Positions 1 through 6,651 of a stretch of 8,740 nucleotides of DNA are shown piece after piece. The position numbers were made by a program, and so were the translations under genes. Each line of letters begins with the position of its first letter. Position 1 is the first letter of the stretch. The notes under the pieces are model-generated. The model worked only from the letters and a program-made list of their open reading frames with translations. It was not told the DNA's origin and ran no database searches. The DNA comes from Anaerolineales bacterium (GTDB lineage Bacteria > Chloroflexota > Anaerolineae > Anaerolineales > Villigracilaceae), in contig JADGQD010000078.1 in NCBI GenBank assembly GCA_017882065.1, positions 1 to 8,740 of the forward strand, read 5' to 3'.

Positions 1-438
1 CCGGTCGGGCGCAAGGAAGTGCTCGACCTGATCGAGAACCTGCGCGGCCAGTGCACGGTGGTCATGTCCACCCACATCCTGGCGGATGTGGAACGCGTTT
101 GCGATGTGGTGGGGATTATTGCCAAGGGCAAGATGCTGGTCCAGTCGCCACGTGAAGAGTTGCTGGAGCGTTACGCGGTCCCGGCTTTCGAAGTCGAAGC
201 GGATGACCACGCCGCCCTTTCCCGTTGGGCCGAAGATTTGCGGCGTATCTCCTGGGTGACTGCCGTGACGTCCCAAAACGGGACGTTACGCATCACCGTC
301 AAAGATGTGCAAACTGCCAAGCATGATCTGCTCACACAGGCTGTGGGCGCCGGTCTCGTCTTGAACCGTTACGAAGAAATCCGGCCTTCGCTGGAAGATG
401 TATTCCTGCAACTGGTTGGTGCGGAGAGTGTAGCATGA
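1..438 (+). CDS. ABC transporter ATP-binding protein, C-terminal part (5' end outside window)
   Basis: This is the last 145 residues of an ABC transporter ATPase, the cytoplasmic subunit that hydrolyses ATP to drive an ABC-2 type exporter. The reading frame is open from base 1; its first residues, PVGRKEVLDL, are what normally follows the Walker B/D-loop (DEPTxGLDPxGR), so Walker A, the signature motif and Walker B lie upstream of the window. The H-loop is visible as MSTHIL, with the switch histidine at in-window residue 25, followed by the usual ADVERVCD helix. The rest (about residues 50-145) has the pattern of the C-terminal extension (DUF4162-like) found on drug- and Na-export-type ATPases, ending RPSLEDVFLQLVG. 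A GTG at 19 is an internal valine codon and not the start. The stop codon overlaps the ATG of the permease (ATGA at 435-438), so the two are translationally coupled. The substrate cannot be told from this part. Confidence 0.93.
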   Translation, partial: PVGRKEVLDLIENLRGQCTVVMSTHILADVERVCDVVGIIAKGKMLVQSPREELLERYAVPAFEVEADDHAALSRWAEDLRRISWVTAVTSQNGTLRITVKDVQTAKHDLLTQAVGAGLVLNRYEEIRPSLEDVFLQLVGAESVA

Positions 439-1196
439 ACTTCATTACTGTTTTCCGCAAGGAAATGCTGGAGCAGTGGCGGACCTTCCGCTTCCTGATT
501 GTGGTGGCGGTCTTCGCTGCTTTCGGTCTGGCCTCGCCCTTGTTGGCGAAATTCACCCCTGAAATGCTCAAGTCTCTCCCGGGTGTGCCGGTCGAACTCT
601 TGTCCGCCTTCCCCGCGCCGACTGTGACAGATGCTATCACCCAGTATGTCAAGAACATGAGCCAGTTTGGTATTTTGCTGGCCTTGCTGATGACGATGGG
701 CGTTGTTGTGCAGGAGAAAGAACGCGGCACGGCGGCTTTCTTCCTGACTCGTCCAGTTTCACGAGAAACCTTCCTGCTGGCGAAATTCGCCTCCATGACG
801 GTCACCTTCATTGCCAGTCTGTCCATCGCTGCTATCGGGTGCTGGTATTATACGTATGTGCTTTTCGAGCCGCTGGCCTGGGGTCCTTTTCTGGCGCTGA
901 ATGGACTGATGCTGATAATCTTCCTGGTCTACATGGCATTATCTTTGCTGGGCAGCACGCTGGCCCACAGCCAGGGGATTGCCGTTGGTTTGGCTTTCCT
1001 CGCCTTGATCGTCATCGGTGGGATCGGGTCTTTGCCTTCCATCGGCGATTATTTCCCCGGCCGGCTTTTTAGCTGGGGTGTGACGTTGATGATGGGCGGA
1101 AACGATACGGCCTGGCCTGCTTTTGGGGTCAGCTTGGGAATCATTGCGGCGGCTTTGATAATTGCCTGTATTGTTTTCCGCCGCCAGGAAGTGTAA
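435..1196 (+). CDS. ABC-2 type transporter permease
   Basis: A 253-residue integral membrane subunit that partners the ATPase just upstream. About six membrane segments are visible, near residues 20-37, 76-92, 119-141, 152-172, 180-200 and 228-248, as expected for the ABC-2 family (usual length about 240-280). The cytoplasmic loop after the second segment carries the family hallmark, EKERGTAAFFLTRPVSRETF at about 94-113. The N-terminus (VFRKEMLEQWRTFRF) is the typical amphipathic coupling helix. The start ATG at 435 overlaps the ATPase stop and has a GGAG ribosome site at 423-426, 8 nt upstream. The exported substrate is unknown. DNA coding for the PVSRET part of the loop (756-769) matches 13 of 14 core positions of a parS site, discussed separately. 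Family assignment is firm; specific function is not. Confidence 0.92.
   Translation: MNFITVFRKEMLEQWRTFRFLIVVAVFAAFGLASPLLAKFTPEMLKSLPGVPVELLSAFPAPTVTDAITQYVKNMSQFGILLALLMTMGVVVQEKERGTAAFFLTRPVSRETFLLAKFASMTVTFIASLSIAAIGCWYYTYVLFEPLAWGPFLALNGLMLIIFLVYMALSLLGSTLAHSQGIAVGLAFLALIVIGGIGSLPSIGDYFPGRLFSWGVTLMMGGNDTAWPAFGVSLGIIAAALIIACIVFRRQEV
756..769. other. Degenerate parS-like sequence inside permease gene
   Basis: GTTTCACGAGAAAC differs at one position from the 14-bp parS core GTTTCACGTGAAAC seen intact about 458 bp downstream. The mismatch lies in the central CACGTG and breaks the dyad symmetry. The sequence encodes V-S-R-E-T of a conserved ABC-2 permease motif, so protein constraint may explain part of the match. 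ParB binding here is speculative. Confidence 0.25.
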
Positions 1197-1212
1197 CCCA
1201 TAGTCATGTTGA

Positions 1213-1228
1213 CGTTTCACGTGAAACG
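1213..1228. promoter_or_regulatory. parS: parS-like centromere site (ParB-binding palindrome)
   Basis: CGTTTCACGTGAAACG is a perfect 16-bp palindrome in the 58-nt gap between the permease stop and the next start codon. It matches the bacterial chromosomal parS consensus TGTTNCACGTGAAACA at all 14 inner positions and differs only at the two outermost bases. ParB dimers load and spread from such sites, which cluster near the replication origin and direct chromosome segregation. A TTGACG hexamer overlaps its left edge (1209-1214), but no convincing -10 box follows at 16-18 nt. An operator for a regulator with a CACGTG core is the main alternative. No parA or parB is in the window. Confidence 0.75.
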
Positions 1229-1244
1229 AAGAATCTGGAGAAAT

Positions 1245-1248
1245 GGAG
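1245..1248 (+). promoter_or_regulatory. Ribosome binding site deciding the start of the DUF4177-like gene
   Basis: GGAG at 1245-1248 stands 6 nt before the ATG at 1255. The alternative ATG at 1243 has only a GGAG (1237-1240) 2 nt upstream, which is too close, so 1255 is preferred. Confidence 0.6.
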
Positions 1249-1254
1249 ATTGAA

Positions 1255-1473
1255 ATGGCTGAACAGACCGTACAATGGGAATATCGTGTCCTGACAGTTG
1301 GAAGTGTTTTAAGCGGCGCCAAGGACGGGCAGGTCGAAGCGACATTGAACGAATGGGGCCTGGAGGGGTGGGAAGCGGTCAATGTGTATACCTCGATCAG
1401 CAGCTCCAAAGCCATCCTCGTTGCTAAACGCCAGGTGACCGCCGCATCGCGGCGCTTGCGTTCACTGCCGTAA
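1255..1473 (+). CDS. Small DUF4177-like protein
   Basis: A 72-residue protein of unknown biochemical function. The core, WEYRVLTVG near the N-terminus and then ATLNEWGLEGWEAVNVY around residues 29-45, followed by a beta-strand ending VAKR, matches the pattern of DUF4177 family proteins (an aromatic 'EYK' strand, then 'LNxxGxEGWExV', then a 'lKR' strand). It has no signal peptide or membrane segment and is probably a small cytoplasmic alpha/beta protein. The last 15 or so residues are basic (AASRRLRSLP) and extend past the usual domain end. The start at 1255 is chosen for its ribosome site; an in-frame ATG at 1243 would add MEIE. It sits 58 nt after the ABC permease and may be read through from that operon or have its own promoter; a terminator follows at 1497-1528. 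No functional link to the exporter can be inferred. Confidence 0.8.
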   Translation: MAEQTVQWEYRVLTVGSVLSGAKDGQVEATLNEWGLEGWEAVNVYTSISSSKAILVAKRQVTAASRRLRSLP

Positions 1474-1496
1474 TTATGTTGATCGACCCCGGCAAA

Positions 1497-1528
1497 CAGG
1501 GAGCCCGTAAAGCTCTCTGGGTTTTGTT
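1497..1528 (+). terminator. Intrinsic terminator after the DUF4177-like gene
   Basis: CAGGGAGC (1497-1504) pairs with GCTCTCTG (1512-1519), eight pairs including one G-T, around a 7-nt loop, and is followed by GGTTTTGTT. It lies 24 nt after the stop codon at 1473 and separates the exporter/DUF4177 unit from the histidine kinase gene. Confidence 0.7.
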
Positions 1529-1530
1529 AT

Positions 1531-1562
1531 ATTCTAAACAGAACATATGTTCTGTTTAGAAT
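1531..1562. promoter_or_regulatory. Perfect 32-bp palindrome with LexA/SOS-box-like core
   Basis: Bases 1531-1562 are a perfect dyad (16-bp half-sites, no spacer). The centre, AGAACATATGTTCT, contains GAAC-N4-GTTC and matches 12 of 14 positions of the Gram-positive LexA box CGAACATATGTTCG. It lies 51-82 nt before the histidine kinase ATG. A possible promoter is embedded in it: TAAACA (1535-1540), 16 nt spacer, TAGAAT (1557-1562). A repressor bound here would therefore cover the promoter. Symmetry is seen directly; LexA as the binder is inferred, and another dimeric repressor is possible. Confidence 0.65.
1535..1562 (+). promoter_or_regulatory. Candidate sigma-70-type promoter of the histidine kinase gene
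   Basis: TAAACA (4 of 6 to TTGACA) and TAGAAT (5 of 6 to TATAAT) are spaced 16 nt apart, placing the start of transcription near 1569 and giving a leader of about 45 nt. Both boxes lie within the 32-bp palindrome, as expected for repressor control. The match is moderate. Confidence 0.4.
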
Positions 1563-1599
1563 GGGTATTGTGTCCCCTTCATTTTTGGGCTACACTATT

Positions 1600-1603
1600 G
1601 GAG
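1600..1603 (+). promoter_or_regulatory. Ribosome binding site deciding the histidine kinase start
   Basis: GGAG, 9 nt before ATG 1613. The longer in-frame start at 1547 lies inside the palindrome, lacks a ribosome site, and would add 22 residues rich in Cys and Trp that do not resemble the family, so 1613 is preferred. Confidence 0.65.
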
Positions 1604-1612
1604 CAGGTGGAT

Positions 1613-2887
1613 ATGCCCAATCCTAACCCCAAACCCGAACTACGTTATATGGCTGAGCAATTGGCCCGCTTGATCGAGGTCAGTGTCACACTTAACTCGA
1701 CCCTCAACCTGGATGAGTTGTTGCGGTTTATTATCCAGACTGCGACTGAAATCATTGACTGCGAATCAGTTTCGATTTTGCTGTACGATGAGAAGCGGGA
1801 ACGGTTGGTTTTCGCGGCTGCTACCGGGTCCGACCCGAAGCGGCTGTCTGAAACCCCCGTCCCACTGGATAACAGTCTGGCCGGGACGATCTTCCGCGAA
1901 AACAAGATCATCAGCCTGTCTGACGTAAAGAACGATTCGCGCCATTTCGCTATGGTTTCCAGGCATGTTGATTTTGAAGTTAACAACATACTGGGCGTCC
2001 CCATGCGCATCAAGGACAAGCCGACCGGCGTGCTGGAAGCATTGAACAAGCGGGATGGGAATTTTGACGAAAGCGATGCGGACATCCTCTCGGTGATTGC
2101 CTCGCAGGCAGCGGTAGCCATCCATAATGCCCGCCTGGTTAAAGCCTTGCAGGATGCCTATAACGAACTGCGTGCCGCCGACCAGTTGAAGACCAATTTC
2201 CTGGCACTGGCTTCGCACGAACTCCGCACGCCCCTGGGCGTCATCATCGGTTATGCCTCTTTCCTGCAGGAAGAATCTCCCAGTGAACTCTCCGACCACG
2301 CCAAGCAGGTGCTCAACGCAGCCATGCAGATGCGCGTCCTGGTGGACGCCATGACCAATCTGAACACGCTGCGCTCCAAAGATATGGTTATGTACCGGCA
2401 GGTTGTCCCGGTGCAGCAAATTTTACGCGGGGCATACGGGGAGGTTAAACGCCTGGCAGATGCGAAGGGGCAACAGGTTACTCTGGACTTGCCGGAGGGT
2501 CCCATCCCGGTTAAGTGCGACCCGGATAAGCTGACCTCGGCTTTTGTCAACCTGCTGGATAACGCTGTGCGTTTCACGCCAGATGGCGGCAAAATCACGA
2601 TTGGAGCCAAAGCTCAACCGGGCGAAGTGTTGACCTGGGTGCAGGATAACGGTAAGGGCATCCCGGAAGGTGAGTTGAAAAAAATCTTCCAGGAGTTTTT
2701 CCAGATCGAACCGCACACCACGCGCAAGCACGGTGGGATGGGCATCGGACTCTCCATCGCCCAGGGATTGATCGAGGCGCATGGCGGCAAAATTTGGGCG
2801 GAAAGCCCTGGTCTCGGCAAGGGGACCACAATCAAGGTGCTTCTGCCATACCTGAGTACGACGGACCTGAAAACGATGAAACGGTAA
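1613..2887 (+). CDS. Soluble GAF-domain sensor histidine kinase
   Basis: A 424-residue cytoplasmic sensor kinase that autophosphorylates on histidine and passes phosphate to a response regulator. Residues about 15-175 form a GAF domain (ends VIASQAAVAIHNARL), a likely small-molecule or redox sensor. A short coiled linker (about 176-195) leads to the HisKA dimerisation domain with the H-box FLALASHELRTPLGVIIGY, phosphoacceptor His202. The HATPase domain shows the N-box FVNLLDNAVRFTP (311-323), G1 DNGKGIP (345-351), F-box IFQEFFQ (358-364) and G2 GGMGIGLSI (374-382), so all catalytic motifs are intact. There is no membrane segment or signal peptide. No response regulator lies next to it, making it an orphan within this window. 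Start 1613 is supported by a GGAG site. Upstream is a 32-bp palindrome likely to control it; downstream is a strong terminator. The signal sensed is unknown. Confidence 0.94.
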   Translation: MPNPNPKPELRYMAEQLARLIEVSVTLNSTLNLDELLRFIIQTATEIIDCESVSILLYDEKRERLVFAAATGSDPKRLSETPVPLDNSLAGTIFRENKIISLSDVKNDSRHFAMVSRHVDFEVNNILGVPMRIKDKPTGVLEALNKRDGNFDESDADILSVIASQAAVAIHNARLVKALQDAYNELRAADQLKTNFLALASHELRTPLGVIIGYASFLQEESPSELSDHAKQVLNAAMQMRVLVDAMTNLNTLRSKDMVMYRQVVPVQQILRGAYGEVKRLADAKGQQVTLDLPEGPIPVKCDPDKLTSAFVNLLDNAVRFTPDGGKITIGAKAQPGEVLTWVQDNGKGIPEGELKKIFQEFFQIEPHTTRKHGGMGIGLSIAQGLIEAHGGKIWAESPGLGKGTTIKVLLPYLSTTDLKTMKR

Positions 2888-2970
2888 AAGCTTGCTTTCA
2901 TATTATCACCATGCAATATCGCAGAATGCCATCGGCTATGGCCCGAAAATCTGCCTGAGCATAAATCATA

Positions 2971-3010
2971 CGAGCGACACACAACCTTTGTGCCGCTCGA
3001 TTTTCTTTTT
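2971..3010 (+). terminator. Intrinsic terminator after the histidine kinase gene
   Basis: CGAGCGACACA (2971-2981) pairs with TGTGCCGCTCG (2989-2999), 10 of 11 positions, over a 7-nt loop, followed by ATTTTCTTTTT. It lies in the convergent gap between the kinase and the minus-strand gene ending at 3033. On the minus strand only a weaker T-rich stretch follows, so bidirectional action is possible but less certain. Confidence 0.85.
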
Positions 3011-3032
3011 ACCTCAAGTCGCTTGGAGCGCT

Positions 3033-5348
3033 TTAATCTTCCCGCAAAAATGCTACTGCCTTCCCCTCATCATCGTTCATCACCAGCGACAGACTATGAC
3101 CCGGGCGGAAATCGTCCACTTTAAGCAGGCGCAGGGTACGGAGCAAGATTTTATCGGCGGCGAGAAAGTCGGGGAGACGGTTGGGGGTTTTGTCGAAAAA
3201 GCCCCGGTTGAAGACGGAGTCGCGGTCGTCCAGGTTAACGTTTAACGGGTAGATGTGCGCCTCCATCAGGTCCTGGAAGAAATGAGTGCCGAACGACGGC
3301 TCCAGGTCCGGGCCGATGCCCTTGCCGGTCAGTTCAACCAGGGCATGGGTGTGGTAGATATCCCCGTAGGCGATGCTGACGCCCAGGTCCGGCGTCGAAG
3401 TCCCCCAGCGACCGGGGCCTACGCAGATGAAGGTCTCGTTTTTTAAGGCGGCGTTGAGACTGCCGATGGCGCGTTCCAGCCGGTTGCGTTCGGCGGGAGA
3501 AGCCAGAGAGAAGTAGCCCTCCGGCGGGACGAACAGCACCCAGCGGATGCCGGTCACCTTGCCGCGCGGGACCATGCGGCGGGTCGCAAAAACGACATCG
3601 GCCGGGTCGAGCAGGGCGGGCAGGTCCACTTCGCCGCCATCGCTCAGGGCACTCTGCGGACGGCACTGGAGCAGCGTGATATGGACCTCGGACTGGGCAG
3701 CCTGCGGGTCCACGATTTCGGCGGTGAATTCGGTATCCACCGGAGAACCGTAGTGCTTTTCAAGTAAGGCCAGGATGGTTTTCATGTGCGCGGCGAAGGG
3801 CGTGCGCCGCAGCAGACCGTCGAAGGTGACCACGAGATTTTCCGGGTCCACCAGGCTGGAGGTGATGTTCTCGACGAAGCCGCTCTCGTCCACCTGGGCG
3901 ATGGTGCGCAGGGCGGGATATTGCGGGTTTAGCACCTCGCGGATGGGCAGGGTTTTCAGGGCATTCTCTTCCAGGTCGAGCAGGTCTACAAACTGCTGGG
4001 AGTGCTGACGGATGGCTTCGGTAGAATCGGCCGGGCGCAGGAGCGGGTGGCTGAGCGCCACGAGGCGGGGCTGATCGTCGCCGCGCGCTTCAACGGCGCG
4101 TGTTCCCAGCCCCCATACCAGGCGCAGGAAGCCGTCCTCTTTACGGATTTTCGGCGACCAGCGGTACAGGTTGCGGCTGAAAGCCACACCTGCAGCCTGT
4201 GGCAGGAAATAACGCCCGTATTGCTCACCCTCCACGAACTGGACGAGCACGGCGATACGCTCGTCGTAGTCCACCAGGCCTTTCTGGTGGCGGTAGAGCA
4301 GGGCGTTCGGATTCATGCACGAGGCGTAAACGCGGGCGATGGACTCCGTCAGAGCCGTGAGATTTTCTTCGGGATTGCCCTGGTTGGGGCAGAAGAAACT
4401 GTCATATTTCCCGGCGAAGGAGGTGCCGAAGTTGTCCTCCAGCAGGCTGGAAGAGCGCACGATGAGCGGGCGTTTTCCGGCCTCATCCAGGATGACGCGC
4501 AGGCGCTCGAGGATATCCTCGGGGAAGGTCCCTTTGACAAAGTCACGCACGATCCTGGGATAATCGGTGCGCATCTTGGCTTCGGACTTGTATTTCTGGT
4601 CGGACCAGTGGATCAGGCCATTGGCCGCCATGAAGGCGTAGAACATATCCGATGCGAGGAAATAGGAGTTCGGGATCCGCAGCGTTTCCTGGACCTCGGG
4701 CGGGGCCACGTCTCGAAGAATGCGGTATGCCAGCATCATCCCCGCCGACTTCCCGCCGATCTTCCCGTATCCGATTTTGCGCTGGCGGATTTCTATTAAG
4801 TCCTCCACCGTGAACCACTTGCGGGCGATGTTCAAATACGCCAACTGGTCGCTGATCATGGTGCGGATGAGCACCACCTTGATCTCTTGCAAGCGCGCTT
4901 CAAGCTTTTTGCGCCTGATGGCGGGCATGCGTTCGATGTTCTCCGCCTGCTCGAAGAGCATATCCTGTGGAGCCAGTTCAGGGTTGAATGTGATCAGGTC
5001 CGGCACTTTACCGTGTTCACTGACCGCCTGGCGGACAATCTGTTCAAAATCCTCATAGGGCAGGTTGTTGCCAAAGTAGAAATCGGTTAGACGATCACGG
5101 ACGCGCCTCAGGCGTTCTTCCCAGACCTCCTGGGTCTCCTGGCCGTACGGGTCGCCCAGCCCTTCCCTGGTCTGGCTCTCGATGGCTTCCAGGCGCGCTT
5201 CGGCCTCAAAGTCAACCTTGGTAAGGATGCCGCGCATAAAGAGTTGTTCGCGCATGATATGACTGATACGCCCACTCAAGACCGGGTATTCACTCAGGGT
5301 CAGGTAAATACGCAAGACTCGGTCAGCGGAGGGGTTGGGTAAGCTCAT
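3033..5348 (-). CDS. PEP/pyruvate-binding (PPDK N-terminal-type) domain protein
   Basis: A 771-residue protein with the ATP-grasp-like nucleotide-binding domain of PEP synthase and pyruvate phosphate dikinase (PPDK_N type). Visible motifs are the glycine-rich GKIGGKSAGMM (196-206), the family signature RSSSLLEDNFGTSFAGKYDS (298-317), and the strand LLQCRPQ (559-565) that normally ends this domain. It lacks the swivelling phosphohistidine domain (TxGGxxxHAA motif) and the C-terminal PEP/pyruvate barrel, so it cannot be a complete PEP synthase or PPDK. Instead it has about 190 helical residues at the N-terminus and about 200 at the C-terminus containing GPGRWGTSTPDLG (644-656) and GTHFFQDL (687-694), a pattern I associate with uncharacterised PEP/pyruvate-binding proteins. 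Its likely activity is ATP binding or phosphotransfer with unknown substrate. Its ATG overlaps the stop of the upstream GT87 gene (ATGA, 5345-5348) and has no clear ribosome site, implying translational coupling. Length and open frame argue against a recent truncation. Confidence 0.88.
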   Translation of the reverse strand: MSLPNPSADRVLRIYLTLSEYPVLSGRISHIMREQLFMRGILTKVDFEAEARLEAIESQTREGLGDPYGQETQEVWEERLRRVRDRLTDFYFGNNLPYEDFEQIVRQAVSEHGKVPDLITFNPELAPQDMLFEQAENIERMPAIRRKKLEARLQEIKVVLIRTMISDQLAYLNIARKWFTVEDLIEIRQRKIGYGKIGGKSAGMMLAYRILRDVAPPEVQETLRIPNSYFLASDMFYAFMAANGLIHWSDQKYKSEAKMRTDYPRIVRDFVKGTFPEDILERLRVILDEAGKRPLIVRSSSLLEDNFGTSFAGKYDSFFCPNQGNPEENLTALTESIARVYASCMNPNALLYRHQKGLVDYDERIAVLVQFVEGEQYGRYFLPQAAGVAFSRNLYRWSPKIRKEDGFLRLVWGLGTRAVEARGDDQPRLVALSHPLLRPADSTEAIRQHSQQFVDLLDLEENALKTLPIREVLNPQYPALRTIAQVDESGFVENITSSLVDPENLVVTFDGLLRRTPFAAHMKTILALLEKHYGSPVDTEFTAEIVDPQAAQSEVHITLLQCRPQSALSDGGEVDLPALLDPADVVFATRRMVPRGKVTGIRWVLFVPPEGYFSLASPAERNRLERAIGSLNAALKNETFICVGPGRWGTSTPDLGVSIAYGDIYHTHALVELTGKGIGPDLEPSFGTHFFQDLMEAHIYPLNVNLDDRDSVFNRGFFDKTPNRLPDFLAADKILLRTLRLLKVDDFRPGHSLSLVMNDDEGKAVAFLRED

Positions 5349-6583
5349 CTTGGTTTCAGTGTTGATTCAGAGTCAGGTAGGTGATGCGGCGGCTGGAACT
5401 TTTTTGTCAGCAGGCCGGTTGCCAGGCAGGTGGTCAAAATGATACCCCCCCACAGGTTAAGCGAATCCAGGATGGGGAACCCGTAGACTTTAGCCATGAC
5501 CAGGGCGATCCCTGCGCCAATACCCCCCAGCCAGGGTAGTTTGATCCGCCGGGTGAGTAGGATGATCACCAGCCAGGCGGAGGGGATGATCAGCCAGACA
5601 TAGGCCGCTACCCAGGCTATACCCAGGAAGATCAGAGTACCCGACAGGTTGAGGATGAAAACCAGCTCGCCGATCATTCCACTGTTCCCCAACGGGAGTA
5701 CAGATTTGCGTTCTTCTGCAGAGTACCGCAGGCTGATGAGCCAGACCACAATGGCTAACAAACCCAGCCCACCGATGCCAGCCACGCGGGAGATGCCTGG
5801 GGAGAAAGAAAGGTACTTGAGGATGGATTGGTTCATCCAGAAAGAGTTGCCTTTCCCGATCTCCGGGAGTACATACCGAACATAATCCAAATACCAGCCG
5901 ATCGGAACGAAAAGGAGCGAAAATACCATCAGGATTGCCAGGCTTCCGATGTACATCAGCAAGAAGCGGAAATCGCGGCGGAAAATGACATAATAAATAA
6001 GAAGGAATCCCGGGCTGACCTTAATCAAGGTTGCCACCGCCAACAGGATCGCGGCCAGCAGGCGGTTTTTCCTGACATAGGAGAGAAAACTTGCCAGGAT
6101 CAGGCTAATAATGAAAATATCCACCTGGCCGTGTTGTATGAGGCTCAAGAGTGGGAAGGATGCCAGGGTGAGCGTAAGGCTTAACATCAGGAAAACGTCC
6201 CGCCACTCGGGTGCAAAGGACCGGACCATCCAGCCCAGGATACATGCAAAGCCCAGCCCGTAAGTGATCAACCAGACCAGGCGGGCCAGGTCATAGGGTA
6301 TCCGGGACAGGAGGCTGAAAATGGGCAGGACCGGGGGAGGGTAGATAAAATCCGAGAGGATCGGATTATTTTGGGCATCCTCCCCCCAGAAGTAAGGGTT
6401 GTTGTTATTCAGGAAGCGCGACCCGGCATTGTAATAGGCAAAGAAATCCACATTGTGCAATTCCCCCGAGTCCGTCCGGGTGGCTTTGTTATACAGTTCC
6501 CAAGCGGAATGCAGCCAGTAGTTCCAGCCAATTAAAACGAGGAGAAGCAGGAGCAGGATTCTAACTGGGGTGGGGAATTTCAT
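5345..6583 (-). CDS. GT87-family membrane glycosyltransferase
   Basis: A 412-residue polytopic membrane protein of the GT87 (DUF2029) type, enzymes that move a sugar from a polyprenyl-phosphate donor to a glycolipid or glycan on the outer face of the membrane. Motifs: DFFAYYNAGSRFL (46-58), with Asp46 where the catalytic Asp of the mannosyltransferase PimE lies by motif analogy; a YPPP motif (81-84) followed by LLSRIPYDLARLVW; GQVD (152-155); and AVATLIKVSP (182-191). About ten hydrophobic segments are visible, beginning with an N-terminal anchor at 8-20, and the tail is short and polar (QPPHHLPDSEST). Length is normal for the family. The ATG at 6583 has only a weak GGA upstream. A terminator-like hairpin separates it from dnaN 69 nt away, so it may have its own promoter, but I see no convincing one. 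It is coupled to the downstream PEP/pyruvate-binding gene. Donor and acceptor are unknown. Confidence 0.86.
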   Translation of the reverse strand: MKFPTPVRILLLLLLVLIGWNYWLHSAWELYNKATRTDSGELHNVDFFAYYNAGSRFLNNNNPYFWGEDAQNNPILSDFIYPPPVLPIFSLLSRIPYDLARLVWLITYGLGFACILGWMVRSFAPEWRDVFLMLSLTLTLASFPLLSLIQHGQVDIFIISLILASFLSYVRKNRLLAAILLAVATLIKVSPGFLLIYYVIFRRDFRFLLMYIGSLAILMVFSLLFVPIGWYLDYVRYVLPEIGKGNSFWMNQSILKYLSFSPGISRVAGIGGLGLLAIVVWLISLRYSAEERKSVLPLGNSGMIGELVFILNLSGTLIFLGIAWVAAYVWLIIPSAWLVIILLTRRIKLPWLGGIGAGIALVMAKVYGFPILDSLNLWGGIILTTCLATGLLTKKFQPPHHLPDSESTLKPR

Positions 6584-6601
6584 TACTTGTCCATTCAGAA
6601 A

Positions 6602-6626
6602 CGTCAGGGCGAGTTGCGCCCTGACG
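6602..6626 (-). terminator. Hairpin terminator downstream of dnaN
   Basis: CGTCAGGGCG (6602-6611) and CGCCCTGACG (6617-6626) form a perfect 10-bp stem with a 5-nt loop, 26 nt after the dnaN stop. Allowing a one-base bulge, GAAA/TTTC extends the stem. On the minus strand it is followed by TTTCTG, a short T-tract, so termination may be partial, with read-through into the GT87 gene. Confidence 0.65.
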
Positions 6627-6651
6627 CTTTCACAACTCAGGATAAATTGGC

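Noticed and set aside
149..154. CACGTG in the ATPase gene as another parS site
   Set aside because: Only the central six bases and two flanking bases match; the rest of the parS arms are absent.
1547..1612. 22-residue N-terminal extension of the histidine kinase from ATG 1547
   Set aside because: That ATG is inside the palindrome/promoter, has no ribosome site, and the added residues do not look like part of a GAF protein; ATG 1613 has GGAG at 9 nt.
2570..2580. GTTTCACG half-site in the histidine kinase gene
   Set aside because: Only one arm of parS matches and there is no dyad.
4641..4650. GAACATAT resembling half of the LexA-like box
   Set aside because: The second half (GTTC) is missing and it lies within a coding region.
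4002..4799. 265-residue open frame on the plus strand, antisense to the PEP/pyruvate-binding gene
   Set aside because: It is a mirror frame of a well-supported 771-residue protein with intact motifs; no ribosome site or family resemblance.
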